DNA of 64,000 bases from Dyella_A sp050749815 (GCF_050749815.1 NZ_CP192735.1:2418001-2482000), one strand, 5' to 3'. Counted from the stretch's first letter, positions 35,123 to 43,925 are shown. The notes: generated from the sequence alone by a model not told the origin. Numbers and translations are program-made.

Positions 35123-35746
35123 CTAGAGGAACTCAACATCAATGCCGGACGCCTGTCCGCCACCGATCAGCCGCTCGACGTAGCGCGCGATCACGTCCAC
35201 CTCGATATTCACCGCATCGCCCACGCGACGCGCATGGAAGGCGGTGTGCTCGACCGTGTGCGGGATCAGGTTCACGCCGAAGCGCGCGCCGCTCACCTCG
35301 TTCACGGTGAGGCTGGTGCCGTCGATGCACACCGAACCCTTGGCCGCGATGTAGCGCGCCAGCGCCTGCGGCACCTCGAAGGTCCAGCGCTGCGAGCGGC
35401 CGTCCGGGGTGATCGCCACGACCTTGCCGACGCCGTCGACGTGGCCGGAGACCAGGTGGCCGCCGAGCCGGTCGGCCAGCCGCAGCGCCTTTTCCAGGTT
35501 CACCGGGTCGCCGGGCTTGTGCTGGCCGAGCGTGGTCAGCGACAGCGTCTCGTTGGAGACATCGGCGCTGAAGCCGTGCGCGTCCAGTGTCACCGCGGTC
35601 AGGCACACGCCGGACACGGCGATGGAGTCGCCCAGTTGCACGTCGGCGAGGTCGAGGCCGGCGGTATCCACATGCAGGCGCACGTCGCCGCCGCGCGGCT
35701 CCAGCCGCACGATGCGGCCCACGGTCTGGATGATCCCGGTAAACAT
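35123..35746 (-). CDS. ribE: Riboflavin synthase, alpha subunit
   Basis: Riboflavin synthase dismutates two lumazine molecules to riboflavin and the pyrimidine precursor. The 207-residue protein has two lumazine-binding barrels: MFTGIIQTVGRI with LGDSIAVSGVCLTAV in the first, and LADRLGGHLVSGHVDGVG with GSVCIDGTSLTVNEV in the second. An FMN riboswitch, an intrinsic terminator and a 16-codon reading frame precede it, so expression should fall when flavin is plentiful. The ATG at 35746 overlaps the stop of that short frame (TGATG). Confidence 0.96.
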   Translation of the reverse strand: MFTGIIQTVGRIVRLEPRGGDVRLHVDTAGLDLADVQLGDSIAVSGVCLTAVTLDAHGFSADVSNETLSLTTLGQHKPGDPVNLEKALRLADRLGGHLVSGHVDGVGKVVAITPDGRSQRWTFEVPQALARYIAAKGSVCIDGTSLTVNEVSGARFGVNLIPHTVEHTAFHARRVGDAVNIEVDVIARYVERLIGGGQASGIDVEFL

Positions 35747-35796
35747 CAGCACCACCCCGCGTTGAGGTAGGTGTGCGAATCGGACGTGTCGATCAT
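35746..35796 (-). CDS. Possible 16-codon leader ORF overlapping the ribE start
   Basis: A short frame (MIDTSDSHTYLNAGWC) starts with ATG downstream of the riboswitch terminator and stops in a TGATG overlap with ribE. Its own ribosome site is weak (GGGAA about ten bases upstream). If translated, it would deliver ribosomes to ribE by coupling. It may equally be chance; there is no evidence for a functional peptide. Confidence 0.3.
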   Translation of the reverse strand: MIDTSDSHTYLNAGWC

Positions 35797-35824
35797 GAAA
35801 CGTTTCCCGCGCAATGAACCTGCG

Positions 35825-35867
35825 AAAAACGCCCCAAGGCGCATGGCCGGCGCGCACCCAGGGGGCG
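35825..35867 (-). terminator. Intrinsic terminator of the FMN riboswitch expression platform
   Basis: Read on the minus strand, a GC-rich stem (CGCCCC with GGGGCG, extended by GCGC pairs) closes a loop and is followed by TTTTT. It lies just after the aptamer and before ribE. Flavin binding should favour this stem and stop transcription. Confidence 0.75.
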
Positions 35868-35874
35868 CCGCCGT

Positions 35875-36040
35875 ACCGTCTTCTCTTATCCGGACTTTCT
35901 GGAAACCGTTCGGGTTTCCAACCGTCGGCTCCGGCATCGGACCGGATCTGCTGACCTTCCAGCCGAGGCCGGAAGCGCTCGCGGGCTCGTGCCTGGGGCA
36001 CCTACCGCCGGTGGGGAATCGCACCCCGCCCTGAAGACGT
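35875..36040 (-). promoter_or_regulatory. FMN riboswitch (RFN element) upstream of ribE
   Basis: On the minus strand the sequence has all RFN hallmarks in order: the closing stem ACGTCTTC with GAAGACGGT, the conserved AGGGCGGGGTG, ATTCCCCACCGGCGGT, a variable arm containing GAGCCCGCGAGCGC, GGTCAGCAGATCCGGT, GCCGGAGCCGACGGT, and GTCCGGATAAGAGAAGAC. FMN binding should shut off ribE and perhaps the genes behind it (ribB, and possibly ribH). Transcription termination is the likely mechanism because a terminator follows within ten bases. Confidence 0.95.
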
Positions 36041-36160
36041 CGTTGTGTGTTGTCGCCAGCGAGCTGGCCGCGGGAGTCTAGCACCACCCGGGCGGCACCC
36101 GATGGCGGCCAGGCGTGCGCCAGCGCGCACGCAGCGTTTCCGCGAGCGCGCCGGAGGACC

Positions 36161-37075
36161 TCAGGCAGGCGTCGTCAGCTCAGCCACCAGGAAGTCGATC
36201 AGCTGGCGCAACGCCGGCACGCGATCCGCACCGGGCAGCCACAGCAGATGCACCGGGGAACGCGACAGTTGCCAGTCGGGCATCACTTCCACCAGGCGCC
36301 CGGCCGCTACCAGCGGGTCGGCCATGTAGTCACCCTGGATGCCGATGCCCGCGCCCGCCAACAGCGCATCACGGACGGCCATCGAATCGTTGCAGGCCAG
36401 CACCGGCTCGATGCGCACCGAGCGGCGCTGGCGCTGACGGCTGAACTGCCACAGCGTGCCGGTCCGCAGGCCGCTGAAAGCCACGCAGCGATGTGCCCTG
36501 AGTTCCGCCGGATCAGCCGGCGCCGGCATCGCGGCGAGATACGACGGCGCGGCGCACAGGTAGCGCCGCATGCTGCCCACACGCCGCGCCACCAGCTGGG
36601 CGTCGGCGAGCTTGCCCACGCGCACGGCCAGGTCGATACGCCCGGCGATCAGATCGGTGTAGGCGTCGTCGTAGGTCGCCTCGATGCGGATCTGCGGGTG
36701 GGCCGCGGCGAAACGTGCCAGCAACGGCGCGATGCGCTGACGCCCGTACGAACCGGGCAGATGCACGCACAGACGGCCGGCCGGCGCGCCGCCGTGCGGT
36801 CGCAGGTCCGCCACCAGCTCCAGCATCACCGACTCCAGCCGCTCGCAGTGCGCGAGCAACTGTTCGCCGCGCGAGGTGAGCGCCATGCGCCGGGTGGTGC
36901 GCAGGAACAGCTTGCCGTCGATGGCATTTTCGAGCGACGCGATTCGGCGGCTCAGCACCGAGGGAGTGCAGCCCACGTCCTGCGCGGCGCGTGTGAAGTT
37001 CAAGCGTCGCGCCGCCGCGGCGAACGCGCGCAGCTCGCGCAGGCGATGTGGCGTCAGCTCGAATGATTGATTCAT
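36161..37075 (-). CDS. LysR-family transcriptional regulator
   Basis: The 304-residue protein has an N-terminal winged helix (about 10-70) with RLNFTRAAQDVGCTPSVLSRRIASLENAIDGKLFLRTTRRMALT, and a C-terminal substrate-binding domain (about 95-300). It is transcribed divergently from an MDR oxidoreductase gene, the usual LysR arrangement, so the oxidoreductase is its likely target. The ATG at 37075 lies inside the inverted repeat at 37070-37084, so self-repression is plausible. Its inducer is unknown. The pair sits between ribE and ribD, where such genes are not normally found. Confidence 0.93.
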   Translation of the reverse strand: MNQSFELTPHRLRELRAFAAAARRLNFTRAAQDVGCTPSVLSRRIASLENAIDGKLFLRTTRRMALTSRGEQLLAHCERLESVMLELVADLRPHGGAPAGRLCVHLPGSYGRQRIAPLLARFAAAHPQIRIEATYDDAYTDLIAGRIDLAVRVGKLADAQLVARRVGSMRRYLCAAPSYLAAMPAPADPAELRAHRCVAFSGLRTGTLWQFSRQRQRRSVRIEPVLACNDSMAVRDALLAGAGIGIQGDYMADPLVAAGRLVEVMPDWQLSRSPVHLLWLPGADRVPALRQLIDFLVAELTTPA

Positions 37076-37115
37076 TGAGTGAATAAAAGATGTGCTTTGG
37101 CGGTTGATTATCAAC
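37070..37115. promoter_or_regulatory. Putative LysR operator region with two dyads
   Basis: Two inverted repeats lie in the short spacer between the divergent starts: ATTCA-N5-TGAAT at 37070-37084, which covers the LysR start codon, and the perfect 13-base GTTGATTATCAAC at 37103-37115. A TTATAC hexamer at 37116-37121 directly abuts the second dyad and could be the -10 box of the oxidoreductase gene. This matches the layout of LysR regulatory regions. Confidence 0.55.
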
Positions 37116-37164
37116 TTATACGCGGCGCCCCACCATGGCGGCATTCCTACCTGGAGTTTCCGCC

Positions 37165-38175
37165 ATGCGCGTCTATCAACTCGTCCGGTTCGGCCTCGAG
37201 CACCTGCAACTTTCCGAGCAGCCCGCCCCACGCCCCGGCCCCGGTCAGGTGCTGGTGAAGATGGAAGCCGCCTCGCTGAACTTCCGCGACCACCTGCTGG
37301 TGAACGGCCAGCTCTACCGCGACGTGGCGCTGCCGCTGGTGCCGGTTTCCGATGGCGCCGGGACGGTGCTGGAGGTCGGCCCCGGCGTCAGCCGCTTCCG
37401 CCCGGGCGATCGGGTGACCACGTTCTACAAGGCCCGCTGGATCGCCGGCGCGATGCGCCCGGAATGGGAAGGCGCCGACCTCGGCGGCCCCGGCCCCGGC
37501 GCCATGCGCGAACTGGCCTGCTACGACGCCTATGCCCTGGCGCGCGCGCCGTCGCACCTCAGCTCACTGCAAGCGGCCACGCTGCCGATCGCCGCGCTCA
37601 CCGCCTGGACGGCGCTGGAGCAGGCGCGCCTGACCAGCGGGCAGACCGTTCTTCTGCTGGGCACCGGCGGCGTCTCGCTGTTCGCGCTGCAACTGGCCAA
37701 GGCGCGCGGCGCACGGGCCATCGTGCTCTCCTCCAGCGATGAAAAGCTCGAACGTGCCAAGGCGCTGGGCGCCGATCTCGGCATCAACTACGCCAGGCTG
37801 CCCCGGTGGGGCGCCGCAGTCCGTGAGGCCACCGGCGGACGCGGCGTGGACGCCGTGGTCGAGACGGTGGGTGCCTCCACGTTCGAGCAGTCGATGGAGG
37901 CGGTGGCGATGCACGGCTTCGTGGGCATCGTCGGTTTCCTGGGCGGGCGCGAGGCGCCGTTGCCGTTGGTGCAGGCCATCCTCAAGCGGGTGCGGCTGCA
38001 GGGCATCTCGGTGGCGTCGCTGGAGGAGCACGAGCGCATGGTGAGCGCGCTGGAAGCGATCCGGCTGACTCCGGTGATCGACGCCGTCTACGGCTTTGGC
38101 GAGCTGCGCGCGGCCTTCGAGCATCTCGCGGCGGGCCGGCACTTCGGCAAGATCGGCATCGACTTCACGAGGTGA
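37165..38175 (+). CDS. Zinc-independent medium-chain (MDR) NAD(P)-dependent oxidoreductase
   Basis: The 336-residue protein is a member of the alcohol dehydrogenase/quinone oxidoreductase superfamily. The N-terminal GroES-like domain has SLNFRDHLLVNG, in which the catalytic zinc-binding Cys of true alcohol dehydrogenases is missing. The Rossmann domain has LLLGTGGVSLFALQLAKARGARAI. Hence it resembles a zeta-crystallin-like reductase. The ATG at 37165 has a GGAG site; an ATG ten codons earlier is less likely. Substrate is unknown. It is divergent from the LysR regulator. Confidence 0.9.
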   Translation: MRVYQLVRFGLEHLQLSEQPAPRPGPGQVLVKMEAASLNFRDHLLVNGQLYRDVALPLVPVSDGAGTVLEVGPGVSRFRPGDRVTTFYKARWIAGAMRPEWEGADLGGPGPGAMRELACYDAYALARAPSHLSSLQAATLPIAALTAWTALEQARLTSGQTVLLLGTGGVSLFALQLAKARGARAIVLSSSDEKLERAKALGADLGINYARLPRWGAAVREATGGRGVDAVVETVGASTFEQSMEAVAMHGFVGIVGFLGGREAPLPLVQAILKRVRLQGISVASLEEHERMVSALEAIRLTPVIDAVYGFGELRAAFEHLAAGRHFGKIGIDFTR

Positions 38176-38195
38176 TCGCCCGCTGGCGCTCGGGC

Positions 38196-39287
38196 TCAGT
38201 CGGCCGCCGGGCGCAAGCGCAAGCGCAGATCGCTGCCCAGCATGCGCTGGTCGAACACCTGCAGCCGCCAGCGCGCGTCCATCTCGGCCAGCGTCGGAAG
38301 ATGCAGCAACGGCCGGGCGGCATCGCCCAGCAGAACCGGCGCCATGTAAATCAGCAGCTCGTCCACCAGACCGGCCGCGAGCAACGCGCCGCCCAGCGTG
38401 GGCCCGGCCTCGACGTGCACCTCGTTGCAGCCCCGCTCGGCCAGGCGGCGCAGCACCTCGCCCAGGTCCAAGTCCTGGCCGTGTGTCGCGACGGGCTCGC
38501 ACTCGACCGCGGCCAGATGCTCCGGCACCACAGCGTCCGGCCCATGCATCAGCAACGTCGGGGCACTGGCATCGAGCACATGGCTGCCGACCGGCGTGCG
38601 CAGACGGCGGTCGAGGACGACCCGCAGCGGCGGCGCGAAGTCCGTGCCGGCAGGCAGGCGTACGGTCAGTCGCGGGTCATCCGCCAGCACCGTGCCGCTG
38701 CCGGTGAGGATCGCCGAACTGCGGGCGCGCCAGCGCTGGCCGTCGGCGCGTGCGGCCTCGCCGGTGATCCACTGCGAGGCGCCGTTGGCCAGTGCGGTGC
38801 GGCCGTCCAGGCTCATCGCCAGCTTCACCCGCACGAACGGACGCCCCGCCTCGATGCGGCGAAAGAACCCCACGTTGAGCTCGCGCGCAGCATCGCGCAT
38901 CAGGCCGGCCTCCACCGCAATACCGGCACCGCGCAAGCGGGCGAGCCCGGCGCCCTCGGCCTGCGAGGTGTCCTCGGCGGCGATCACCACCCGGGCGATG
39001 CCGGCGGCGATCAGCGCATCCGCGCACGGCGGCGTGCGACCGTGCAGACCGCACGGTTCCAGGGTGACGTAAGCGGTGGCGCCGAGCGCCCGTTCGCCCG
39101 CGTCGCGCAGGGCAAACACTTCGGCATGCGGACCGCCGGCGCGTTGATGCCAGCCCTCGCCCACTACCTCATCGCCAAGGGCGATCACGCAGCCGACGCG
39201 CGGATTGGGCTGGGTGGTGAACAGGCCGCGCTCGGCCAGCGCGAGCGCGCGGGCCATGTGGGCGTGGTCGATGGCGGAGAACGGCAT
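38196..39287 (-). CDS. ribD: Bifunctional riboflavin biosynthesis deaminase/reductase RibD
   Basis: RibD deaminates and then reduces the pyrimidine intermediate of riboflavin synthesis. The 363-residue protein has an N-terminal cytidine-deaminase-like zinc domain with H54-A55-E56 and the cysteines Cys79 and Cys88 in EPCGLHGRTPPC, and a C-terminal reductase domain (about 150-363) with VKLAMSLDGRTA and VEAGPTLGGALL. The ATG at 39287 (MPFSAIDHAHMARAL) fits; a second ATG lies ten codons inside. It follows nrdR by 48 bases and is separated from ribE by the LysR/MDR pair on its downstream side. Confidence 0.95.
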   Translation of the reverse strand: MPFSAIDHAHMARALALAERGLFTTQPNPRVGCVIALGDEVVGEGWHQRAGGPHAEVFALRDAGERALGATAYVTLEPCGLHGRTPPCADALIAAGIARVVIAAEDTSQAEGAGLARLRGAGIAVEAGLMRDAARELNVGFFRRIEAGRPFVRVKLAMSLDGRTALANGASQWITGEAARADGQRWRARSSAILTGSGTVLADDPRLTVRLPAGTDFAPPLRVVLDRRLRTPVGSHVLDASAPTLLMHGPDAVVPEHLAAVECEPVATHGQDLDLGEVLRRLAERGCNEVHVEAGPTLGGALLAAGLVDELLIYMAPVLLGDAARPLLHLPTLAEMDARWRLQVFDQRMLGSDLRLRLRPAAD

Positions 39288-39335
39288 GGCAGCTCGGGCG
39301 GCGATAGATCCGGCCGGCAGCATACTGCCCAGCGA

Positions 39336-39863
39336 CTACTTCTCGCCCTTGCGCGCCTTGCGCGTCGAGTCGGCGCCCAGCAGCGACAGCTGCAGCTTTT
39401 CCAGCTCCGGCAGGTCGCGCTCGAGCTTCTCGATCTCCTCGCGGAACGCCTGCACGTCCTCGAAGCGGCGATAGACCGAGGCGAATCGCACGTAGGCGAC
39501 CTGGTCGAGCTTGCCCAGCTCGCGCATCACCAGCTCGCCGATGTGACGCGAGGGCACCTCGCGTTCGCCGCTGCGACGCAGGTCATTGATGATCTCGCGC
39601 ACCGAGTTGTCCACGTCGTGACTGGCCACCGGCCGTTTCTGCAGCGCGCGCTCGAAGCTGGTCCGCAGCTTGCGTTCGTCGAACGCCTCGCGCCGCTCGC
39701 CGCTCTTCACGATCGCCGGCAACTTCAGCTCGGCGGTCTCGAAGGTGTTGAAGCGCTCGCCGCACTGCGGACACTCGCGACGACGGCGCACGGTGGCGCC
39801 GTCGTCAGCGAGGCGCGAGTCGATCACGCGGGTGTCTTCGTGCTGGCAGAAGGGGCAATGCAT
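39336..39863 (-). CDS. nrdR: Transcriptional repressor NrdR
   Basis: NrdR represses ribonucleotide reductase genes in response to ATP/dATP. The 175-residue protein has the N-terminal zinc ribbon Cys3, Cys6, Cys31 and Cys34 with RRRRECPQCGERFNTFE, followed by the ATP-cone domain (about 49-139). The C-terminal tail after residue 150 is charged and a little longer than usual. It is between glyA and ribD, the standard gammaproteobacterial context. Confidence 0.96.
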   Translation of the reverse strand: MHCPFCQHEDTRVIDSRLADDGATVRRRRECPQCGERFNTFETAELKLPAIVKSGERREAFDERKLRTSFERALQKRPVASHDVDNSVREIINDLRRSGEREVPSRHIGELVMRELGKLDQVAYVRFASVYRRFEDVQAFREEIEKLERDLPELEKLQLSLLGADSTRKARKGEK

Positions 39864-39873
39864 CGGCGCCTGA

Positions 39874-41142
39874 TCAGCCGTACACCGGGAACTTCTTGCA
39901 CTGCGCCTCGACCTTGGCGCGCACGGCGGCGATCACGGCCTCGTCGGCCGGCGCGTCGAGCACGTCGCAGATCCAGTTGGCCAGGTCCACGCAGTCCGCT
40001 TCCAGGTAGCCGCGGGTGGTGACCGCGGGCGTGCCCACGCGCAGGCCGGAGGTGACGAAGGGCTTCTGCGGGTCGTTCGGCACGGCGTTCTTGTTGACCG
40101 TGATGTGCGCCTTGCCGAGCGCTGCCTCCGCGTCCTTGCCGGTGACGCCCTTGCCGATCATGTCGATCAGCATCAGGTGGTTCTGGGTGCCGCCGGAGAC
40201 GATCTTGTAGCCGCGCGCGATGATGGTCTTCGCCATCGCCTGGGCGTTCTTCACCACCTGCGTCTGGTAGGCCTTGAACTCCGGTTCCAGCGCTTCCTTG
40301 AAGGCCACTGCCTTGGCGGCGATGACATGCATCAGGGGGCCGCCCTGAATGCCCGGGAACACGATCGACTGCAGCTTCTTGGTGATCTCCTCGGCCGCCT
40401 CGCCCATGCCTTGGTTGCTGGTCACGATGATGCCGCCGCGCGGACCGCGCAGGGTCTTGTGGGTGGTGGAGGTAACCACGTGCGCGTGCGGTAGCGGGCT
40501 GGGGTACACGCCCGCGGCGACCAAACCGGCGACGTGCGCCATGTCCACGAACAGGTAGGCGCCCACCTTGTCGGCGATGGCGCGGAAGCGCGCCCAGTCC
40601 AGCACCTGCGAGTAGGCGCTGAAGCCGGCCACGATCATCTTCGGCTGGTGCTCGACAGCGAGGCGCTCGACCTCGTCCATGTCGACGATGCCGTTGGCAT
40701 CCACGCCGTACTGCACGGCGTCGAGGATCTTGCCGGACAGGTTGACCTTCGCGCCGTGGGTGAGATGGCCGCCATGGGCCAGGCTCATGCCGAGAATCTT
40801 GTCGCCCGGCTGCAACAGGGCGAAGTACACCGCCTGGTTGGCCTGCGAGCCCGAATGCGGCTGCACGTTGGCGTAGTCGGCGCCGAACAGCTGCTTCACC
40901 CGGTCGATCGCCAGCTTCTCGGCCACGTCCACGTATTCGCAGCCGCCGTAGTAGCGCTTGCCCGGGTAGCCTTCGGCATACTTGTTGGTGAGCTTGGAGC
41001 CCTGGGCCTCCATCACGCGCGGGCTGGCGTAGTTCTCCGAGGCGATCAGCTCGACGTGATCCTCCTGGCGGCGACCTTCATCGGCGATGGCCTGGGCCAG
41101 TTCGGGGTCGTAACCGGCGATCGTGCAGTCCTTCGGGAACAT
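39874..41142 (-). CDS. glyA: Serine hydroxymethyltransferase
   Basis: GlyA interconverts serine and glycine and supplies methylene-tetrahydrofolate. The 422-residue PLP enzyme has ELIASENYASPRVMEAQGS, the GCEYVDVAE region, and the PLP lysine in TSTTHKTLRGPRGG. The ATG at 41142 (MFPKDCTI) was chosen over one eleven codons upstream because the conserved region starts near residue 10. It is the first visible gene of the glyA-nrdR-ribD unit. Confidence 0.97.
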   Translation of the reverse strand: MFPKDCTIAGYDPELAQAIADEGRRQEDHVELIASENYASPRVMEAQGSKLTNKYAEGYPGKRYYGGCEYVDVAEKLAIDRVKQLFGADYANVQPHSGSQANQAVYFALLQPGDKILGMSLAHGGHLTHGAKVNLSGKILDAVQYGVDANGIVDMDEVERLAVEHQPKMIVAGFSAYSQVLDWARFRAIADKVGAYLFVDMAHVAGLVAAGVYPSPLPHAHVVTSTTHKTLRGPRGGIIVTSNQGMGEAAEEITKKLQSIVFPGIQGGPLMHVIAAKAVAFKEALEPEFKAYQTQVVKNAQAMAKTIIARGYKIVSGGTQNHLMLIDMIGKGVTGKDAEAALGKAHITVNKNAVPNDPQKPFVTSGLRVGTPAVTTRGYLEADCVDLANWICDVLDAPADEAVIAAVRAKVEAQCKKFPVYG

Positions 41143-41209
41143 TCGTGGGCCTCGGCGGGTTGGCGGGGTGGACAAGACCCGAAAGTGTAGCGCCGGCGCC
41201 GGTTTGCAG

Positions 41210-42070
41210 CTACCGGGACGCCCCGCGCCGGTGGACCGCCGAGACCATCACGTAGCTGATCACCATCAGCAGCAGCCAAGACCCCAGCTTGGCCAGCGGC
41301 ACCGGCTGCCAGCCGGAGCGCTGCGCCGGGTACAGCCAGGCGTGGGTATAGGTGCCCACGTTCTCGGCCAGCCAGATGAACAGCGCCACCAGCACGAAAC
41401 CCAGCAGCAACGGCATCCGCCGGTGCACCCGGCGGATGCGGTAGTGCACCCAGGTCGGCCCGAACAGCCACGCCAGCGCAGCAAACAACGCCCAGCGGGC
41501 GTCCGGCAGATAGTGGTGGCTGAAGAAATTCACATAGATCGCCACCGCCAGCGCCACCGTGGCGCCAAACGGCGGATGCCCGCTGAAGCGGAAATCGAAC
41601 AGCCGCCAGGCCCGGGCGATGTAGCTGCCCACCGCCGCGTACATGAAGCCGGTGAACAGCGGCACCCCACCCAGATGCAGCACCGAAGGCCCGGGATACG
41701 TCCATGAGCCCACCGCCGTCTTGAACAGCTCCATCAACGTGCCGACCCCGTGGAACAGCGCGATGACCTTCGCCTCCTCCCGGCTCTCCAGCCCGGTCGC
41801 CAGCAGCACGATCTGGATCCCCAGCGCCGACAGCGTGAGGAAGTCGTAGCGCGACAGCGCCGCGTGCGCCGGATACCAGCGCCAGCTCGCCACCAGCAGG
41901 GCCACCATCAGCCCGCCGAACAGGCAGGCCGAAGCCTGCTTGAGGCCGAAGCGGACGAACTCGTGCGCCAGCACGCCCGGCCAGCCCAGCTGCCGCGCCC
42001 GTCGCGCCAACCTGGCGTCCAACCGAACGAGGCGGCGGCCCGCGCTTGCTCCCCAGCGTGTCGCCTCCAT
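41210..42070 (-). CDS. DUF817 family integral membrane protein
   Basis: The 286-residue protein has about eight hydrophobic segments and the DUF817 features: EFVRFGLKQASACLFGG, LFHGVGTLMELFKTAVGSWTYPG, and NFFSHHYLPDARW. The family has no established function. The ATG at 42070 (MEATRWG) starts a cytoplasmic Arg-rich tail. It is divergent from ettA and ends 67 bases before glyA starts. Confidence 0.85.
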   Translation of the reverse strand: MEATRWGASAGRRLVRLDARLARRARQLGWPGVLAHEFVRFGLKQASACLFGGLMVALLVASWRWYPAHAALSRYDFLTLSALGIQIVLLATGLESREEAKVIALFHGVGTLMELFKTAVGSWTYPGPSVLHLGGVPLFTGFMYAAVGSYIARAWRLFDFRFSGHPPFGATVALAVAIYVNFFSHHYLPDARWALFAALAWLFGPTWVHYRIRRVHRRMPLLLGFVLVALFIWLAENVGTYTHAWLYPAQRSGWQPVPLAKLGSWLLLMVISYVMVSAVHRRGASR

Positions 42071-42155
42071 ATCGCCCCCATCGCCCCGGATCGTGCCGAA
42101 ACGCCGAGCATGGGGTCCAACCGGGCCACGATTGGGCCGCGCGCAGGCGCGCGCC

Positions 42156-42185
42156 ATGACAGCGACAGGGCCGATCGGCGATAAT
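42156..42185 (+). promoter_or_regulatory. ettA: Candidate sigma70 promoter of ettA
   Basis: The hexamers ATGACA (42156-42161) and GATAAT (42180-42185) are separated by 18 bases and lie 78 bases upstream of the ettA start. Both are close to the sigma70 consensus. Confidence 0.5.
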
Positions 42186-42263
42186 CGGCAGTCTTTTCCC
42201 TTTGTTCTCTACCTTGCCGGGCCGCGCGCACACGCGGCTTGCGGACGCCTTTCGGGAGCCAGC

Positions 42264-43925
42264 ATGCAGTACATCTACACCATGAACGGGGTGAGCAAGA
42301 TCGTTCCCCCGAAGCGCCAGATCATCAAGGACATCTCGCTCAGCTTCTTCCCCGGCGCCAAGATCGGCCTGCTGGGCGTGAACGGCGCCGGCAAGTCCAC
42401 CGTGCTCAGGATCATGGCCGGCGTGGACAAGGACTTCCAGGGCGAGGCCCGTGCGCAGCCGGGCATCAAGGTCGGCTACCTGGCGCAGGAGCCGGAGCTC
42501 GATCCGGAGAAGACCGTGCGCGAGGCGGTGGAGGAAGGCGTCTCCGAGGTGCTGGACGCGCAGAAGCGGCTCGAAGAGGTCTATGCCGCCTACGCCGAGG
42601 AAGGCGCCGATTTCGACGCGCTGGCCAAGGAGCAGGAGAAGCTGGAAGGCATCCTGGCCGCCAACGACGCCCACGCGCTGGAGCGCCAGCTCGAAGTGGC
42701 CGCCGACGCGCTGCGCCTGCCGCCGTGGGACGCCAAGATCGGGCCGCTGTCCGGCGGTGAGAAGCGCCGCGTGGCGCTGTGCCGCCTGCTGCTGTCCAAG
42801 CCGGACATGCTGCTGCTGGACGAGCCCACCAACCACCTGGACGCCGAGTCGGTGGACTGGCTGGAGCAGTTCCTGCAGAACTACCCGGGCACCGTGGTGG
42901 CGGTCACCCATGACCGCTACTTCCTCGACAACGCCGCCGAGTGGATCCTCGAGCTCGACCGCGGCCGCGGCATTCCGTGGAAGGGCAACTACACCGAGTG
43001 GCTGGAGCAGAAGGATCAGCGCCTGAAGCAGGAAGCGAACCAGGAGAAGTCGCGCCAGAAGGCGATCGAGAAGGAGCTCGAGTGGGTGCGTTCGGCGGCC
43101 AAGGGCCGCCAGTCCAAGGGCAAGGCGCGCCTGAACCGCTTCGAGGAGCTGAACTCGGTCGAATACCAGCGCCGCAACGAAACCAATGAGATCTTCATTC
43201 CGCCGGGCGAGCGCCTGGGCCAGGAAGTGATCGAGTTCAAGAACGTCACCAAGTCGTTCGGCGACCGCATGCTGATCGAGGACCTGTCGTTCAAGATCCC
43301 GCCCGGCGCCATCGTCGGCGTGATCGGCCCCAACGGCGCCGGCAAGTCCACCCTGATGAAGATGATCATGGGCAAGGAGACGCCGGACTCGGGCGAGGTC
43401 AAGCTCGGCCACACCACCAAGCTGGCCTACGTCGACCAGTCGCGCGATGCGCTCGATCCGAAGAACAACGTATGGCAGGAAGTGTCCGGCGGCTCGGACA
43501 TCCTCACCATCGGCAACTTCGAGATCCAGTCGCGCGCCTACATCGGCCGCTTCAACTTCAAGGGCACCGACCAGCAGAAGATCGTCGGCCAGCTCTCCGG
43601 CGGTGAGCGCGGTCGCCTGCACATGGCCAAGACCCTGCTGCAGGGCGGCAACGTGCTGCTGCTCGACGAGCCGTCCAACGACCTCGACGTGGAAACCCTG
43701 CGTGCGCTGGAAGACGCCCTGCTGGAGTTCCCCGGCTCGGCGATCGTGATCTCGCATGACCGCTGGTTCCTCGACCGCATCGCCACGCACATCATCGCGT
43801 TCGAGGGCGATTCGCACGTGGAGTTCTTCCCCGGCAACTACAACGAGTACGAAGCGGACAAGAAGCGCCGCCTTGGCGACGAAGGCGCCAAGCCGCACCG
43901 CGTGAAGTACAAGAAGCTGGTCTGA
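42264..43925 (+). CDS. ettA: Energy-dependent translational throttle protein EttA (ABC-F)
   Basis: EttA binds the ribosomal E site and gates early elongation according to the ATP/ADP ratio. The 553-residue protein has two ABC domains. Domain one has GVNGAGKST (38-46), LSGGEKRRV and LLLDEPTNHLD; domain two has GPNGAGKST, LSGGERGRL and LLLDEPSNDLD. The arm and linker between them contain the charged KDQRLKQEANQEKSRQK helix. Length and MQYIYTMNGVSKIVPPKRQI start match EttA rather than Uup. No membrane segment is present. Confidence 0.97.
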   Translation: MQYIYTMNGVSKIVPPKRQIIKDISLSFFPGAKIGLLGVNGAGKSTVLRIMAGVDKDFQGEARAQPGIKVGYLAQEPELDPEKTVREAVEEGVSEVLDAQKRLEEVYAAYAEEGADFDALAKEQEKLEGILAANDAHALERQLEVAADALRLPPWDAKIGPLSGGEKRRVALCRLLLSKPDMLLLDEPTNHLDAESVDWLEQFLQNYPGTVVAVTHDRYFLDNAAEWILELDRGRGIPWKGNYTEWLEQKDQRLKQEANQEKSRQKAIEKELEWVRSAAKGRQSKGKARLNRFEELNSVEYQRRNETNEIFIPPGERLGQEVIEFKNVTKSFGDRMLIEDLSFKIPPGAIVGVIGPNGAGKSTLMKMIMGKETPDSGEVKLGHTTKLAYVDQSRDALDPKNNVWQEVSGGSDILTIGNFEIQSRAYIGRFNFKGTDQQKIVGQLSGGERGRLHMAKTLLQGGNVLLLDEPSNDLDVETLRALEDALLEFPGSAIVISHDRWFLDRIATHIIAFEGDSHVEFFPGNYNEYEADKKRRLGDEGAKPHRVKYKKLV

